Below are positions 38,091-50,937 of a stretch of DNA of 64,000 nucleotides, in pieces. Made by a program: the position numbers and the translations under genes. The DNA is from Spongilla lacustris (Eukaryota > Porifera > Demospongiae > Spongillida > Spongillidae): positions 814,048-878,047 of the forward strand of contig OX442434.1 of NCBI GenBank assembly GCA_949361645.1. Reading direction: 5' to 3'. Position 1 is the first letter of the stretch, and every line of letters starts with the position of its first letter. The notes under the pieces were generated by a model. The model was not told where the DNA came from. It saw only the letters and a list, made by a program, of their open reading frames with translations, and did no database searches.

Positions 38091-38494
38091 TCCATTGAAG
38101 TAAGTCTGATTCAATAAAGCAAGTACTGGCATTGCGGGTTAGACGAAATTTCCAGAACTAGTTGCAATGCTTACATTAAAATGGTAGCTACACAAATTAA
38201 TTCAGTGCCACATAATTCTATGATGGATTATTTTAAGCAGATATTGCCAATGATAATTGAGAGTTGGAAGCCTTCAATATCCCTTTTGCATACATTGATG
38301 TTTTAAAATCATAGCAGAGAAAGAATAATAATAAACTTTTTTATTATTGTATTATTATTTTTGTACCTCTTAATCATGTAACGTTCTAAATTACATATAA
38401 AATTTAAACAGTTTTGCCCATCAGCAGCATATGCAATTCTCAAGTTAGCACCACATCTTAGCCGGCTGCATGTACAATGCACAAGGAAATGTAC

Positions 38495-38537
38495 CGGGAA
38501 CAAGGGCAGCTGCAGATATCAGCATGAAATAGTACAT
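38495..38537 (-). CDS. Candidate signal-peptide exon of receptor kinase 1
   Basis: Read on the minus strand, an ATG at 38,537 opens MYYFMLISAAALVP and reaches a GT donor in phase 1. The ectodomain exon at 36,955 needs exactly that phase. The paralogue's first exon (51,462-51,522) likewise encodes only a hydrophobic leader and ends in phase 1. The intron would be about 1.5 kb and would contain the LINE fragment at 37,560-38,090. The donor (G/GTACAT) is weak, so this is a candidate only. Confidence 0.4.
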
Positions 38538-40043
38538 CTTTAATGCTGAAGTGAAGACAGTTTTCGCTGGCAAATCTGCTGGGTATTTTTTAAAAAAAGA
38601 AGAGGAAAAAAGAACGAAAAAGTCCAATGAAATGGTGAATTTGTGCAAATCTAAAACACATGCACTGTATAATGCAAGATTAAAATTACGAGGTCATGCA
38701 ATGCATGGATGGTGAATATACTTAGGCCTGCAAACGTTTTAAATTTTAGAGACAGCCAAGGATTTTAGCAGGTGGAAATTTGGCTCTAACTGAAGACTTG
38801 CATCTGCTATCACAATGCACATAATCCACAAATCATCAAATCCAATTCTAAGTCATATGAAATGATCAAACTACATAACATTGGCTTGCATTAAGATGAA
38901 AGCTGATAACTTGACAAGCATATGCAATTCAAATCAAAACATTTGCTCAGTTTTCATTTCTAATACCTCTCCTTCCATAATGCTATTTGTAAATTGCATG
39001 AGTTGCCATTAAAAATAAGCATTAGAATGCTATTAAGGCACATGTTTGTGATGGCAACACTGGTGCATTGAGTATGCACATGGGGTAATTTGTTTATTTT
39101 TAACAATTTTGTATTGCTATGCATGCTGAGTGATCTTCCTAGCGGTGCCAAAATCCTTTTTAAATGAGCGTATTGGGATGCTGAATTTTTTTTTTCAGGG
39201 TCATTTTAACTCATGCATAACGTATATTGAATTGATCCCCTCCTCTCATCGAGAAATATTCCGTATGGTCCCATGATTGACATCCTTTATTAGCTCTCGA
39301 TATGCTTTTTACGCCCGTCAGTCAATATGCATGTATACTGCTCTTCATGTGTAAACCATGTCAAACACTTGTACCCACTCACGAATCAAAATTATTTAAA
39401 TGCAATTATAATTACGTAATAATGGAGTTTGTCATGGGAATAGTAGGCATCCACTTTCTAAATCGCCCATTCCCCTATATTTCTTGTCTTTTGCACTCTC
39501 CATTTCTGGTCTACCCAGAGGTTGGCCGTTTGTAGAAGCAAATACAAGCAGGCTTGGCACGGGAAATTTTAATTCAATAGACAGCTATGAGTTGGTATAC
39601 ACAGAACACTTACAGCGTTTCCGGTGCTTGTTCAGATGGCAACACTGCTTGAGTAGCATGAAAACAAAAACAGCCCTAAAAATAGGCTTTATTATTTACT
39701 GAAACGACAACGGCGCTTACACAGATGCATACGTAAAGGCATGCAAATGGGCCTGCCGAAATGATAGTAGGCCGGCCGCGTTCGCACGCCGCTACTTCAG
39801 ATGCATGCGTATACACTATCTCGAATATGAAAGGTTACACATCCTACTTACACTCCAGTGTGCATATAGGTACCTTATCCGCACTGTCCGGTGATTTTAA
39901 AATGAGACGAATCAGTGCCAGTTGTCGGTTAGATGGCAGCCCTGTCGATTTGGGATGCACGTGACAAGTAGTCTCTATAAATTAAAAAAAACATGTGTAA
40001 TTACGTAAAGCATTATAAAATTATAATTATAATTATAACGGTG
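38538..40043. other. Intergenic stretch upstream of RTK1, no gene recognised
   Basis: AT-rich mixed sequence. If the candidate leader exon at 38,495-38,537 is right, the RTK1 promoter lies here. I see no repeat family or exon-like frame. Confidence 0.5.
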
Positions 40044-40242
<199 letters not shown>

Positions 40243-40356
40243 GCACGTTTTTCGGGTTATAACCCCGATGAGGTCAATTTTGTTCGTTCCTTCTTAGCAG
40301 GGATCGGAGTCCAATTCTACTCGATGCCTAAGGATGTTTTTGTCATATCATTAACT

Positions 40357-41172
40357 GGGACAGTTTCCGCGAAAATGTCACCCTTTTATAACATTATAAT
40401 GTTATAAAAATGCTTCATGTTTGAATAAATATATCTTCCGAACGCTAAACACTATCAACTTCCTATTTTCAACAGTTCATACTACACCAATTCTCTACGA
40501 AGAATTAAATTTTGGAGTCTTGCATTTGCTCCACGCCAGTATTGCAACGTTCGATACCCCACTGGGTTCAAACCCGCCATAACTTTAGGTAGGAGTAATC
40601 AAATCGCTTCAAATTCGGTTTATAGGTACAGAGGTCCTATACTTATCGATTTGTACTGTTCGTTAATTTTTATGCCATCTGTTACGGAGATACAGTTGAA
40701 CAAAGTACGTCCACTTTTCCCGCTCGATTCGCGCCAAAGATTTTGGCAAATCGCGTCCCACTCAGTGTATGTGGAGGCGGTTGTTATATCATTGGCGCGG
40801 ATCGAGCGGGAAAAGTGGACGTACTTTGTTCAACTGTATCACCGTAACGGATTGCATAAAAATTAACGAACAGTACAAATCGATAGGTATAAGACCTCTG
40901 TACCTACAAACCGAATTTGAAGCGATTTGATTACTCCTACCTAAAGTTATAGTGGGTTTGAACCTGGTCGAGTATCGAACGTTGCAATACTGGCGTGGAG
41001 CAAGTGCAAGACTCCAAAATGTAACTTGTTGTAGAGAAATGGTGTAGTATAAACTGCTGAAAATAGGAAGTCGATAGCGTTTAGCGTTCGGAAGATATAA
41101 CGATTCAAACATGGAGCATTTTTATAACATTATAATGTTATAGAAGGGTGACATTTTCGCGGAAACTGTCCC
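40357..41172. mobile_element. Foldback MITE, family GGGACAGTTTCC, copy 2
   Basis: The ends are GGGACAGTTTCCGCGAAAAT and its complement. A 4-bp direct repeat AACT flanks it (40,353-40,356 and 41,173-41,176), here in non-repetitive DNA, so the 4-bp target duplication is credible. The arms of about 400 bp meet near 40,765 and match both copy 1 (15,476) and the ends of the 15 kb transposon. Confidence 0.9.
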
Positions 41173-41224
41173 AACTAATATTCGTGGTTTTATTATTTTT
41201 CAAACGGGACAGCGTCGATGACTA

Positions 41225-42514
41225 CAGTGCATAACATGCTAGTTGATGATAAAATTTTTTGCATTTGAGTGGACTTTTTAACAAAATGGTTTGGGATATC
41301 CAAAATCTAATTACATAATATTGTTTATGCATCATCTGGCATTAAAAGTACAAAACCGCAACTGCTCACGTGACTTCCTAATTGCATAGCGTTTCATTTT
41401 CAGTAACTACCCTAAATAAGTAGTTTTTAAGGGATTTCTCCACCGTTACATGCTGGATTGCGCTGAAATTCGGTGTGTAAGTGTAGCATGGCCTCTTATC
41501 AAAAACTGCCGTGTCCGATTTCGAATGCGGGAAACAGTTTCGGTATTGGCATCCTTTAAGGACAGATTTTAGAGGGAATTGTGCTTAGTATGGAGTTTCG
41601 TTGCGTGCGCGATCTGAGGTCCCAGAATCAGCTAGTACTGCTAGTAGATAGTAAAATGATGTTTGAATCCAAGGCAGTTGCATTCGTGACCCTACTGATG
41701 GTTTGGCAGCGAATAGAAAGCCTCTAAGTCGGATAATGAAAAAAAGTCGGCCATATACAATGAATAACATTATAGAGTTGACGTCATTGGCTGAAAAGTG
41801 GGAGTGGTAGCATTCTTTTTGGAACCAAACCCTGCTGGAGACCACAAGCGGGCGATAAATCAGATGTAAGAAAGCATCATCACCTATCTGGGCACCTCTG
41901 AAGAGGAAAAGAACCGTTGTCGACTTGATCACCACTCCCACAAAATACAATGACGTCAACTTTATAATGTTATTCATTGTATATGGCCGACTTTTTTTCA
42001 TCCTCCGACTTAGATGCTTTCTATTCGCTGCCAAACCATCAGTAAAGTCACGAATGCAACTGCCTTGGATTCAAACATCATTTTACTATCTACTAGCTGA
42101 TCCTGGGACCTCAGATCGCGCACGCAACGAAACTCCATACTAAGCACAATTCCCTCTAAAATCTGTCCTTAAAGGATGCCAATACCGAAACTGTTTCCCG
42201 CATTCGAAATCGGACACGGCAGTTTTCGATAAGGAGCCATGTTACACTTACACACCGAATTTCAGCGCAATCCAGCATGTAACGGTGGAGAAATCCCTTA
42301 AAAACTACTTATTTAGGGTAGTTACTGAAAATGAAACGCTATGCAATCAGGAAGTCACGTGAGCAGTTGTGGTTTTGTACTTTTAATGCCAGATGATACA
42401 TAAACAATATTCTGTAATTAGATTTTGGATATCCCAAACCATTTTGTTAAAAAGTCCACTCAAATGTAAAAGTGATGCAAAAAATTTTATCATCAACTAG
42501 CATGTTATGCACTG
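41225..42514. mobile_element. Foldback element with TA duplication (Tc1/mariner-like MITE)
   Basis: The left end CAGTGCATAACATGCTAG and the complementary right end are each flanked by TA (41,223-41,224 and 42,515-42,516). Arms of about 640 bp meet near 41,870. Because of the palindrome, the same short peptide frame appears once on each strand. There is no transposase. Confidence 0.88.
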
Positions 42515-42610
42515 TATAGGCAATAGGGATTAAGAACTTGTGAATTCTATTACAAGGTAGAACTGTCACCATACACAGCAATGGCACAACTGTACATGTA
42601 TATACGATCA

Positions 42611-44621
42611 CAGGCCCGTAGCCAGGGGGGTGCAAACGGGTGCAATTGCACCCCCCCACTGGACGCAAGGTCCGCTTGGCAGGCTATGAATATTATTCAC
42701 TTTATTGTGCATATATTAATAAGAACTGCCATGCGCACGAGTGCATGTAAGAGCACTGGTACGGGATCAAGTCAGCTCAGGGCTGTAGCAGCCGGTCAGG
42801 CATTAGGGCTATGGCTCGACCCTTTTTGCCCAAGGTCCACCTCGAAAAAGGATATACTAATAAAATTGTGTGCATATACCCAGTGTGGATAATTATACAT
42901 CACATAGAATCGGAGTCAGTTCTCATGTACGCTCCCCCAACCATATGACCACAATGTTTGGTGCGAAGGAAATAACTCATTGGCCACAATGGTTTCAAAA
43001 GAGGTCTTGAATCCACTAACTAAAGATGAAGGTCGTGATATGTATCTACGCATGTAGTTTTCCGTTCCATCTGTGTAAAAGCTGACTGCAGCTGTTGACG
43101 AAGCATCTAACCGAAAGAGAATTTGATGACTGTGGCACGGTGTCTGAAGTTTATGGCAAGGCAAGGCCTGGCAATAGCTATAGGCCTGTAGAGTGATCCG
43201 GAGAGGGAAAATAATAAGGGCATGGAACTAACTAGTAACAGAGCGAAATAGTTTTTATTCTGGTGGGTATGGGAGGGTCTGGGAACTTAGAGCGCTATAT
43301 AGCTGTAAGCTCCTCCATCACATCAGCTTTGCAACTTTTGCCAGGTCTTGCAATTTTGTACTGAATTGCAAAATAGATTTATGACACTTCAATCCTACGG
43401 CATTGCATGGCCAGATTTCAGTACTACTTTGTAATAATGAAAACGTGGTACCAGCCTTCCTTTACCAAGTAGTAAATAGTACTATGTAATAACCACATTT
43501 GCTTTCATGTATATCTGCATGCAGGGTGAGCTGCCGTATGCTATGCACGTGATTGCGATTGTGCATTGCCCCAGCAGCTTTGCATACAGCTTTTGAAATT
43601 TTTGTAATATTGCATACAGTCAATTGCAAAAAAATAAATATTTGCGCCACTTCAATTCTTATGGCATTGGCCAAATTTACTACATGAACCAAATAATGAA
43701 AATGTTGTACCAGCCTTCCTTTGTAGTATAGTAAATAGGACTATTCTGGCAGTACAACTGAGAGGATTAAGACTTTACCACTGATATTTGCTTTCATACA
43801 GTATAATGTACATCAGATTCTGTAGTGTGAGCTGCCTTGAATTGTGCATTGCCCCAGCACCTTTGCAACTTAAGCAATTTTTTTTTAAAGTCTTACAATT
43901 TTGTACTCAATTGCATAAAATTTGTCACACTTCAATCCTATACGGCATTGCATGGCCAGATTTTATGACCCAAATAATGAAAATGTGGGCCCAGCCTTCC
44001 TTTACCAAGTAGTAAATAGGACTACCGCATGTATAGTAGAGGAAGACTATACTCTAGTAACCGCATTTGCTTTCATGTACATCTGCATATATGGTTAACT
44101 GCCGTATGCATGCTATGCACGTGCATGCATTGTGCATTGCCCCAGCAGCTTTGCATGCAGATTTTGCAATTTTGTATTCAGTCAATTGCAAAAAACAATC
44201 GCGACACTTATTCTATACCGCATATGGCTAGATTTACTATATACATTGTATGAACCAAACAATGAAAATGTGGTACCAGCCTTCCTTTGTGGTATAGTAA
44301 ATGGGACTGTGTAGTAGAGGAAGACTTTAACCATATTTACTTTTAATATCTCATACATCTGTAGCGTGCGCTGCCTTGAATTGTGCATTGCCCTGGAGCT
44401 ATTGCAAATTTTTATGTCTTACATGCAATTTTGTATTCAAATGCAAAGGAATTCGCGACGCTTCATTCTTACGGCATTGGCCAGATTTACTTAATACTTA
44501 GAACCACACACATACATGCAGTTCTTGCATTGCTACATGTATTATCCTGGCTACACCACTGGTTGAGTCCACTTATAACATGCTTTGCACCCCCCCAACA
44601 CACAACCTGGCTACGGGCCTG
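42611..44621. mobile_element. Non-autonomous hAT-like element with internal tandem repeats
   Basis: The terminal repeats CAGGCCCGTAGCCAGG (left) and CCTGGCTACGGGCCTG (right) are perfect inverses, followed inward by GGGGGGTGC and GCACCCCCCC. I see no convincing 8-bp target duplication. The centre, about 43,315-44,490, holds four to five diverged copies of a 250-290 bp unit marked by 'cattgccccagcagctttgc' and 'accagccttcctt'. No transposase is present. Confidence 0.75.
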
Positions 44622-44669
44622 GGCCGATCCGGCTGCTCGGGCAGTCGGGCTACTCGCATATAATAATAA

Positions 44670-45022
44670 TAAGACAGAGCCGGGCAAACCTGCTGCACTG
44701 GACATCACCATCTCTGCCCGGCCATCTTAGGTGAGTCATGTCACCAAGCTGGTGCAGCAGTCCTTGCAGCAGAGGCCCTTAAGCTACACTCCAATGGACC
44801 CGAATGCCAGGAGTTAGGTTGGTCCTAGCTGCATTCCATTGGCAGTGGAGACGTATGGAAATTGCGGGGGCAAAGAGGCCCAGGATACTATCTTCAGGCT
44901 GGTATCTCACTTGGCCGTCATACCCTAGTCCCTAAGTCATCAGTGAGAGGTGGCTGAGATTTATGGGCGATTGAATATGCATGACCCTGATCCGGTCCAT
45001 CATGCACCAGAGCCATCCTGAC
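44670..45022 (+). pseudogene. LINE 3' coding remnant
   Basis: Reading in shifting frames, this resembles the C-terminal part of a metazoan LINE polyprotein, with phrases like KPAALDITIS, ECQELGW and IPLAVETYG. Several stops and frameshifts are present. The hAT element at 45,031 has inserted into the end of this remnant. Confidence 0.55.
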
Positions 45023-45030
45023 CACCCTCC

Positions 45031-45884
45031 CAGTGATGCCGCGGCCAGCTTTTGACAATCCGGTCGCGTTCACGGCTGGCCGTTTGGATATAGACGGTCA
45101 CGTTCACGGTCAAAGATGGACCGTATGATTTCAATACGGTCACGTACACGGCTGGCCGTCAACCGTCAAAATTTTAATACGGTCACGGACGGTCATTATT
45201 TATGCTATAGAAGTTTGGCATGCACGTATCAATAGAAATGGTTCATGAACGGTATGCATGGGCATAGCAAAACAAGTGTGAAAGAACAGATTCAATTAAC
45301 TAAAGGCTTTATTGCAGCTGAGAAAGAGAACAGATTCAATCCTGGCTGGATCCATCCTCCATCTTCACAATGAGTCTCAACAGGGAGAAAACTCGCTCGC
45401 ACGTGGAATCCACGCGATAACGCATAATCATGGCAAGTCGCGTCCCCAGACTCACATTCGGCAGCAGCGGATGCATATTACGAATACATATCAGGCTGGG
45501 GACGAGACTATGTCATGGCGAGGGGGACAACGTAAATTATAAAAATTTAAATAGTTCCATAGCCACGTGTTGGTGACAGTCGGGTGGGTTTGCTGCAGAC
45601 TTCACCGCGCTATCAGGTGGCTTATCCTCAAAGGTTCTTGGAAAGACGACATTTGCCACGCAGGGAAAAAATCTCCTTCACGTGACGCTAGTGACGTGAA
45701 TAGACTTAATGGCCGTCAAAAGTTCTGACGGCCACGGACGGCCAGCAAATAAATTTGACGGCCAATTAATTTTCACGGTTTAATCACGTGATCGGTAAGC
45801 TTCCCGGTCACGGTCACGGTCGGCCGTCAAAAACCGTCAAATGAATACGGTCACGGACGGTCCGTGCTGGCCGCGGCATCACTG
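45031..45884. mobile_element. hAT-type MITE with perfect 8-bp target duplication
   Basis: Terminal repeat CAGTGATGCCGCGGCCAGC at both ends, inverted. The 8-bp direct repeat CACCCTCC lies at 45,023-45,030 and 45,885-45,892, as expected for hAT transposition. Subterminal regions are crowded with 'cacggacggt' and 'acggctggccgtc' words in both orientations, which look like transposase binding sites. The internal region (45,230-45,690) has no transposase. Confidence 0.93.
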
Positions 45885-45892
45885 CACCCTCC

Positions 45893-47355
45893 TAACTGCT
45901 GTGAAGGATCAATCTAGCCGAGTTTGGTGTAATGCATATGATATTAATAATAACAGTATACATATTCACTTTTGCTTTGCTTGTAACCCTTGTATTGTTT
46001 TCAAATTTAAAATGATATTACATGTTTACAATATAGATTATATACACAAGTACACTATAAGATACATAGACAGCAATACAATAATAATAAATAAAAATGT
46101 AAACACGTGCCACTCTCCGCGCGCTAACCCCACAATAGACGCAACGCTTCGACTATTTATAGCTGATTCGCACATCAGTGAAATGATTGCGGGTTTCTAT
46201 TCAAGCATGCATCTCATTATCAATGTGCAATTAATTAGTAATCGTTTAAAATTAAATACGAAACTTTTAGCGAGCGTAGCCGGAAACTGCCGACGATTAG
46301 AATTGAAGGATGATCAATTTACAACCAGAACTGTCCCTACCGGCATATTTCAATTTGAGTTATATATATTTGAAAAAGAGTCAACATCCCAAGCACCAAG
46401 GCTAGATAAGTTATTCTCTTGTCCCTCCCTATATCAATTGAAACCATGCAGTCCATTTTACTTACCTCAGGTAACTATGGATATGAAATATTACCTTTCC
46501 ATTTCAGTAAATCTAGCATTCAATTGTGTTGAAAACCAAACAGATGGCACCACAAGGCAGAGAAGTACCCATACATGCATTAGAAAAAAATACATCATCT
46601 AATTGATTAAAAACAGGAACCTAATAATAGGATGCAACTGCTTTTTTAAAAAGTGGTTCATTGGATGTTCCTTGGATAAGTTCTGATGGTTCTGATGTTC
46701 CTTGGCAAAAATACGTCTACCCCTATGCAATCAACACATCTGCCCACAGAGTCAATCCAACACATTTACTACTTTAGTCGGATACAGAATAAACAACATT
46801 GCAGTACAGGTAAGCACCAGCCATCATGCTCTTGCTGCTCTCCGATACATGAATGAAATGGATTTGTGATTCTCTACATATTGTGTGTCTTGGTGCGTTG
46901 GGAACACTTCAGCCATGCCTGTGAGAGCATGGTGTCCTAAAGGACCCAGGAAGTGGACAGGGCAATGTGCATGGACAGCATGAACCTAAAGATATATCAA
47001 TTTCAAGGCACCACTTCAAAGCTGTCTGGAATTCATCAGCTTCAAGATGATGGTTTAAAACCAAAGAAGGGGTGACATCCAGCCAAGATGCTCATAATCC
47101 TCATATGCTGTGTTGACATAGAGAGTGAACAGGCTCTAATAGCTGGTGAATGCTGGTGCAAATGATCTAAGCACTGCTTGTGTTTCAATCCAAAGCCAAT
47201 TTCTTTTTAAATTGTTCTATCAAATTAGTTGCTTTCCAATTCCCACACAGCTAGCCGAGTTCACAAGCCATTGTAGTTGCACTATCATAAGAAGTGTCAT
47301 GAAAGAATAACTCAGTTGACTTTGGGAAACACCATGAAACTGACAGCTTCAAACC
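45893..47355. other. Repeat debris, no gene recognised
   Basis: An AT-rich open frame of 253 codons starts inside the hAT element (45,841) and runs to 46,602. It has low-complexity Asn/Ile-rich content and no family resemblance, so I do not call it a gene. The rest shows nothing that I recognise. Confidence 0.5.
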
Positions 47356-47359
47356 AGAC

Positions 47360-48755
47360 TTAAGCGATACCCAGCGAGCAGGTGCACTTGTCATCAATTG
47401 GGACTCGGAGAGAGGGAAATATGTTGCCTGTCATCACAGTGACCTCTCCCTTAAACCCTTTCATCCTAACAGCAGCGAGCTTGTCTAAAGGGGCTGCAGT
47501 CGAGGAGGCAGTGGCCAGGAAGCATACCCCAAGTGTTTGGATTTGGTGTGCACCCCACTTGGGGTGGAGACTTATAAGAATTAGGGAAGTGAGGCCCATC
47601 TGATCTACTTTTCCCACCTGGCACCTAACCTGGCCATCACCACTTAATTCTTCCCATAAATATAATGTTATCACTGAGATCTACAGCAGGCTGAACTTCA
47701 CCTTTGTTCCGACCGTGGCTACATCCATACTGACAAGATGTGCACCCTCCCTTGGCCTCTTGGCCTCTTGCACATCCCTTGAATATTTCTATGTATCGTG
47801 ATGTAATTTTTCTTGTAATAATAATAATACCTATTGAGGATAGTAGGCCTACCACCAGTAGGCTATTTAAAATATTGCATGTTTAGAAGAAATGTAGGCC
47901 TATAGGTGTTTAAATATAAATTTTAAAATAAGTATCTCTTTTTCTGTGGACCTAAAGCAATTTATTTCAGACCGAAGCTCCTTATGGTTCCCAAGTGTGT
48001 TCTACCAAGCTGCCAAGACAGAGGTCATCACAACAAGCCTGTATTAATCGAGCTCCTTTGCAAGCTCTGGTTGTAGGGGCAATCTAGTGATTTACAGAGC
48101 AGGGCAGAGCCTCAGGCCTCAAGTGCTCACAGACAAGATCGCATCAAGGACACACCTCATTTAAACATCAGGCCCAAAATGGGTTGCATAGCAAAGCTTC
48201 CCAGGCTCTGGTGTCACCTGGCCTGAAGCGACGTGGAGGCTTCTAGTGTTCCAAAATCATAACAGTGAGTAATTCCTACTATTGCCACTAGAAGTCAACC
48301 TCATGGTAATTCTGCAATCATTCCCCAATCTGGCTGCATCTGGGCTACAACATCTCATCTAAGATACAGCAGAAATGAATTGCAGGCCCCTCTTTTGCAC
48401 TCACTGAGGGCAGTTGTCAATCTTCTGACTGCAGTTACGGTTCCATCTGTGAAGGCAATTTTCCTGTGGAGGTTCTGACCTGGCTAAGGAAAAACCAAAA
48501 GCCAGCCTGCAGCATTGAGGGAAGAAATGGATAGCAAATGGCCCCTGTCAGGTATGGGAGAATCGACCCCAGATTGAATTGTGAATTGTACAGTGCAGGT
48601 GATTTGAGCATCTTCCCATCTGAGATGGGAAGACACTCACATTTAGATGCATTATTGAAAAGTCCAAGAGGAGGACCAAGCTGTTGGAGTACAGATACTG
48701 CAAGCACCACAGCCATATTGGGTCCTATCATGACATCATCCTCAAAGTACCACAT
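47360..48755 (-). pseudogene. LINE remnants, minus strand
   Basis: Positions 48,755-48,435 encode a degraded reverse transcriptase palm: WYFEDDVMIGP (from a WYLDDG-type active site) and LGPPLGLFNNASKCE. Positions 47,674-47,360 resemble a more C-terminal LINE segment (ASSTAAPLDKLAAVRMK). The intervening sequence has no long frame. Copies of the 48,600-48,780 part recur at about 62,655-62,790. Confidence 0.65.
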
Positions 48756-49590
48756 GTGCTATAAAAATCTGGGTTCTCACTGACTATTGCAGTGATTATT
48801 CTGTGTAGCACCTGAGGGGATAGTAGATGCTGCCCATATAACACCATAGCAGCACTTCAGGAAATTCCAGACAAGAATCAAAGCATTTCTCAAATCTAAT
48901 TAAAAAATCACAAGTTCTTCACCATTTCAATATCCTTCAACATAGCCACAGAGACGACGATTCAATTTCTGAAGTTTTCAGAGGACCAGCCACACCAGGC
49001 AATGTCCCTGTGTGAATATGACGGAGCGTCAGTGTCAACGACGCGTACCAGAGAAGGTATGCCACATGCATCATTGGCTTCTTGAACTGGATCACCAGGC
49101 CACCTTTTCTGCAATCAAGGGCATGTGTCAGGTTGAAAAACGTCACCACATTGGTGCCTTCAGGTGAGGTCTGTGGTAACGTACTATTATAATACCACAT
49201 TATTGTATTCTACTATAATATCTGTGACATTACTAAAAATACGTACTTTAATTATACATACTGTCCAAATTAAAACTATAAGCATGACACAAATAAGTAA
49301 GCAACTAGATTACAAAGGTAAATATACAATGTACACAAATACCCAAACTACCTCACACTGACAGATGATATGGCAACGGCACGCGCATTAGCTACTACTA
49401 CTAGTAACTACTCCTCCTCCTACTACGTATCCTACTCCTGCTACTCGGAACTACTACATGCACGTATACGGTGTGGAACTCAAATATCTCCAAACATATA
49501 GGTGTATGGAATGTGCTAAAGACAACTAAGAGGTGATCGTGCATGATGTGCGAACGTCGAGACTAAATCCGGCTTGCGTTGTGTTAAATA
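48756..49590. repeat. Repeat block also present at 62,655-63,545
   Basis: Positions 48,600-49,015 match 62,655-63,110 in direct orientation. Positions 49,250-49,590 match 63,245-63,545 in inverted orientation, including 'aagtaagcaactagattaca'-like words. The block is LINE-associated and flanks the receptor kinase 3 locus on both sides. Confidence 0.7.
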
Positions 49591-50129
49591 TGGCGCCGAA
49601 GTCTAGAGCTTGAACCGCGGAATCGTGCAGTTGCTTCACATATGTCAGGTAATTTTATTTATTTATTTACATTCGGCGATTGGCAGTTATATATGCTCTC
49701 TTTTACAGCCAGGATTTCGTGTCTCTCATAATTATATATCTTGTTATTAATTTTATAATATTGTTAACATAAGACTAAAATTACTTAAGCACGTGGGCGT
49801 CAATCGCCGGTTTGATAACGTACATAACATACCTACTGTCGTGTTCAGAGAAATTACCTCAACCTACTAGGACTGATTGTGAGTTGCCTGTATACTGTCC
49901 AGGGGAACTATATAGGACTTACGATTGGTTGCGGCGAGTGTCCAACAGCTACACGTAACTGCCCAGAACTCTGAGCTGCGCTGTCGTAATAGAAACTTCT
50001 CGTCCTTTCTTTTCTTTCCATAAAGGTATGTTTACCCAGAGATAATATTCTATACTGACTGGATATACATGTACATGTATATCATTATACAAACGTCGAG
50101 TATATGTTCCGCACGGATGGTTAATTTAT

Positions 50130-50290
50130 CCGGTTGATCAACCGGACGCCGGTTGATCAACCGGTTATCCCGATGATCAACCGGCTGACCGGATGCATAA
50201 TGATGATAAGTTATCGGACGGCTGTCCGGTTGTTTAACGGGACAGGCTAAATTGTCCTGTTGATCAACCGCCCGTCCGGTTGTTTAACAA
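50130..50290. repeat. Cluster of CCGGTTGATCAACCGG palindromes
   Basis: Two perfect 16-bp palindromes CCGGTTGATCAACCGG stand at 50,130-50,145 and 50,149-50,164, 3 bp apart. They are followed by degraded relatives (GATGATCAACCGG, TGTTGATCAACCG, GTCCGGTTGTTTAAC) up to 50,290. The cluster is about 1.2 kb upstream of the receptor kinase 3 start. Confidence 0.85.
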
Positions 50291-50754
50291 TATGATATCC
50301 AATTGAAGTAGAGCTGTATCTAAGGTACACAACTTTCCAATCTTCATTATATCTCAGTTGCCTTCATATTACGCATGCAGCATGCATATATATGCATGTG
50401 ATTTGTGCATGTATTAAGTTTATTTTTGGTGTATATGTTTGACCAAATGGGAAGTATAAGATTGTTACAGTGATTGCCTAAATTGCTTGCAGTTACCGTT
50501 CGCGGATTTGCAAGTTTGCACAGCCAAGGGGGTCTATAACTAAAGCCACGCACGGTTAATAGTATTTAAATATATCGATCGACTTGAGCAGGAAGTAAGC
50601 GATCAAAAGACGATGGATCTTAGATTCTTTTTCTCAGAAAACAGCTATCTATAGATCTAAATCATACTTGCTTTGCGTCACGAATTTAATTGCTGAGCAG
50701 TAGGAACCATGCACGTCAAAAGTATGTTACTTTTTCATGCTAAAATTAGCCTGA

Positions 50755-50937
50755 ATGTCATATCTCAAAAGCAAAAAAGCGGCTGGGGCTTTGCCCCAGG
50801 CCTCAATCAGCGCTCCCCCAGACCCCCTTGCTGTCACAGGAGGGGGCGTGCTCCTTCCCGTACCCTCCACAACTTCTTGTGAATATATTTATCAGACCCA
50901 AACCCCCTCCCTCCCCAAAATCCTGGATCCGCCCCTG
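50755..50937. mobile_element. hAT-like terminal fragment
   Basis: The right end reads, in reverse complement, CAGGGGCGGATCCAGGATTT followed by G-rich sequence, a very common hAT MITE terminus. A matching left end is not obvious, so only a fragment is called. Confidence 0.6.

Noticed and set aside
41585..42143. Similar peptides on both strands (149 and 72 codons)
   Set aside because: They come from the two arms of the foldback element at 41,225-42,514.
45841..46602. 253-codon open frame
   Set aside because: It starts inside a hAT element, has low-complexity AT-driven composition, shows no motif and has no supporting splice or paralogue evidence.
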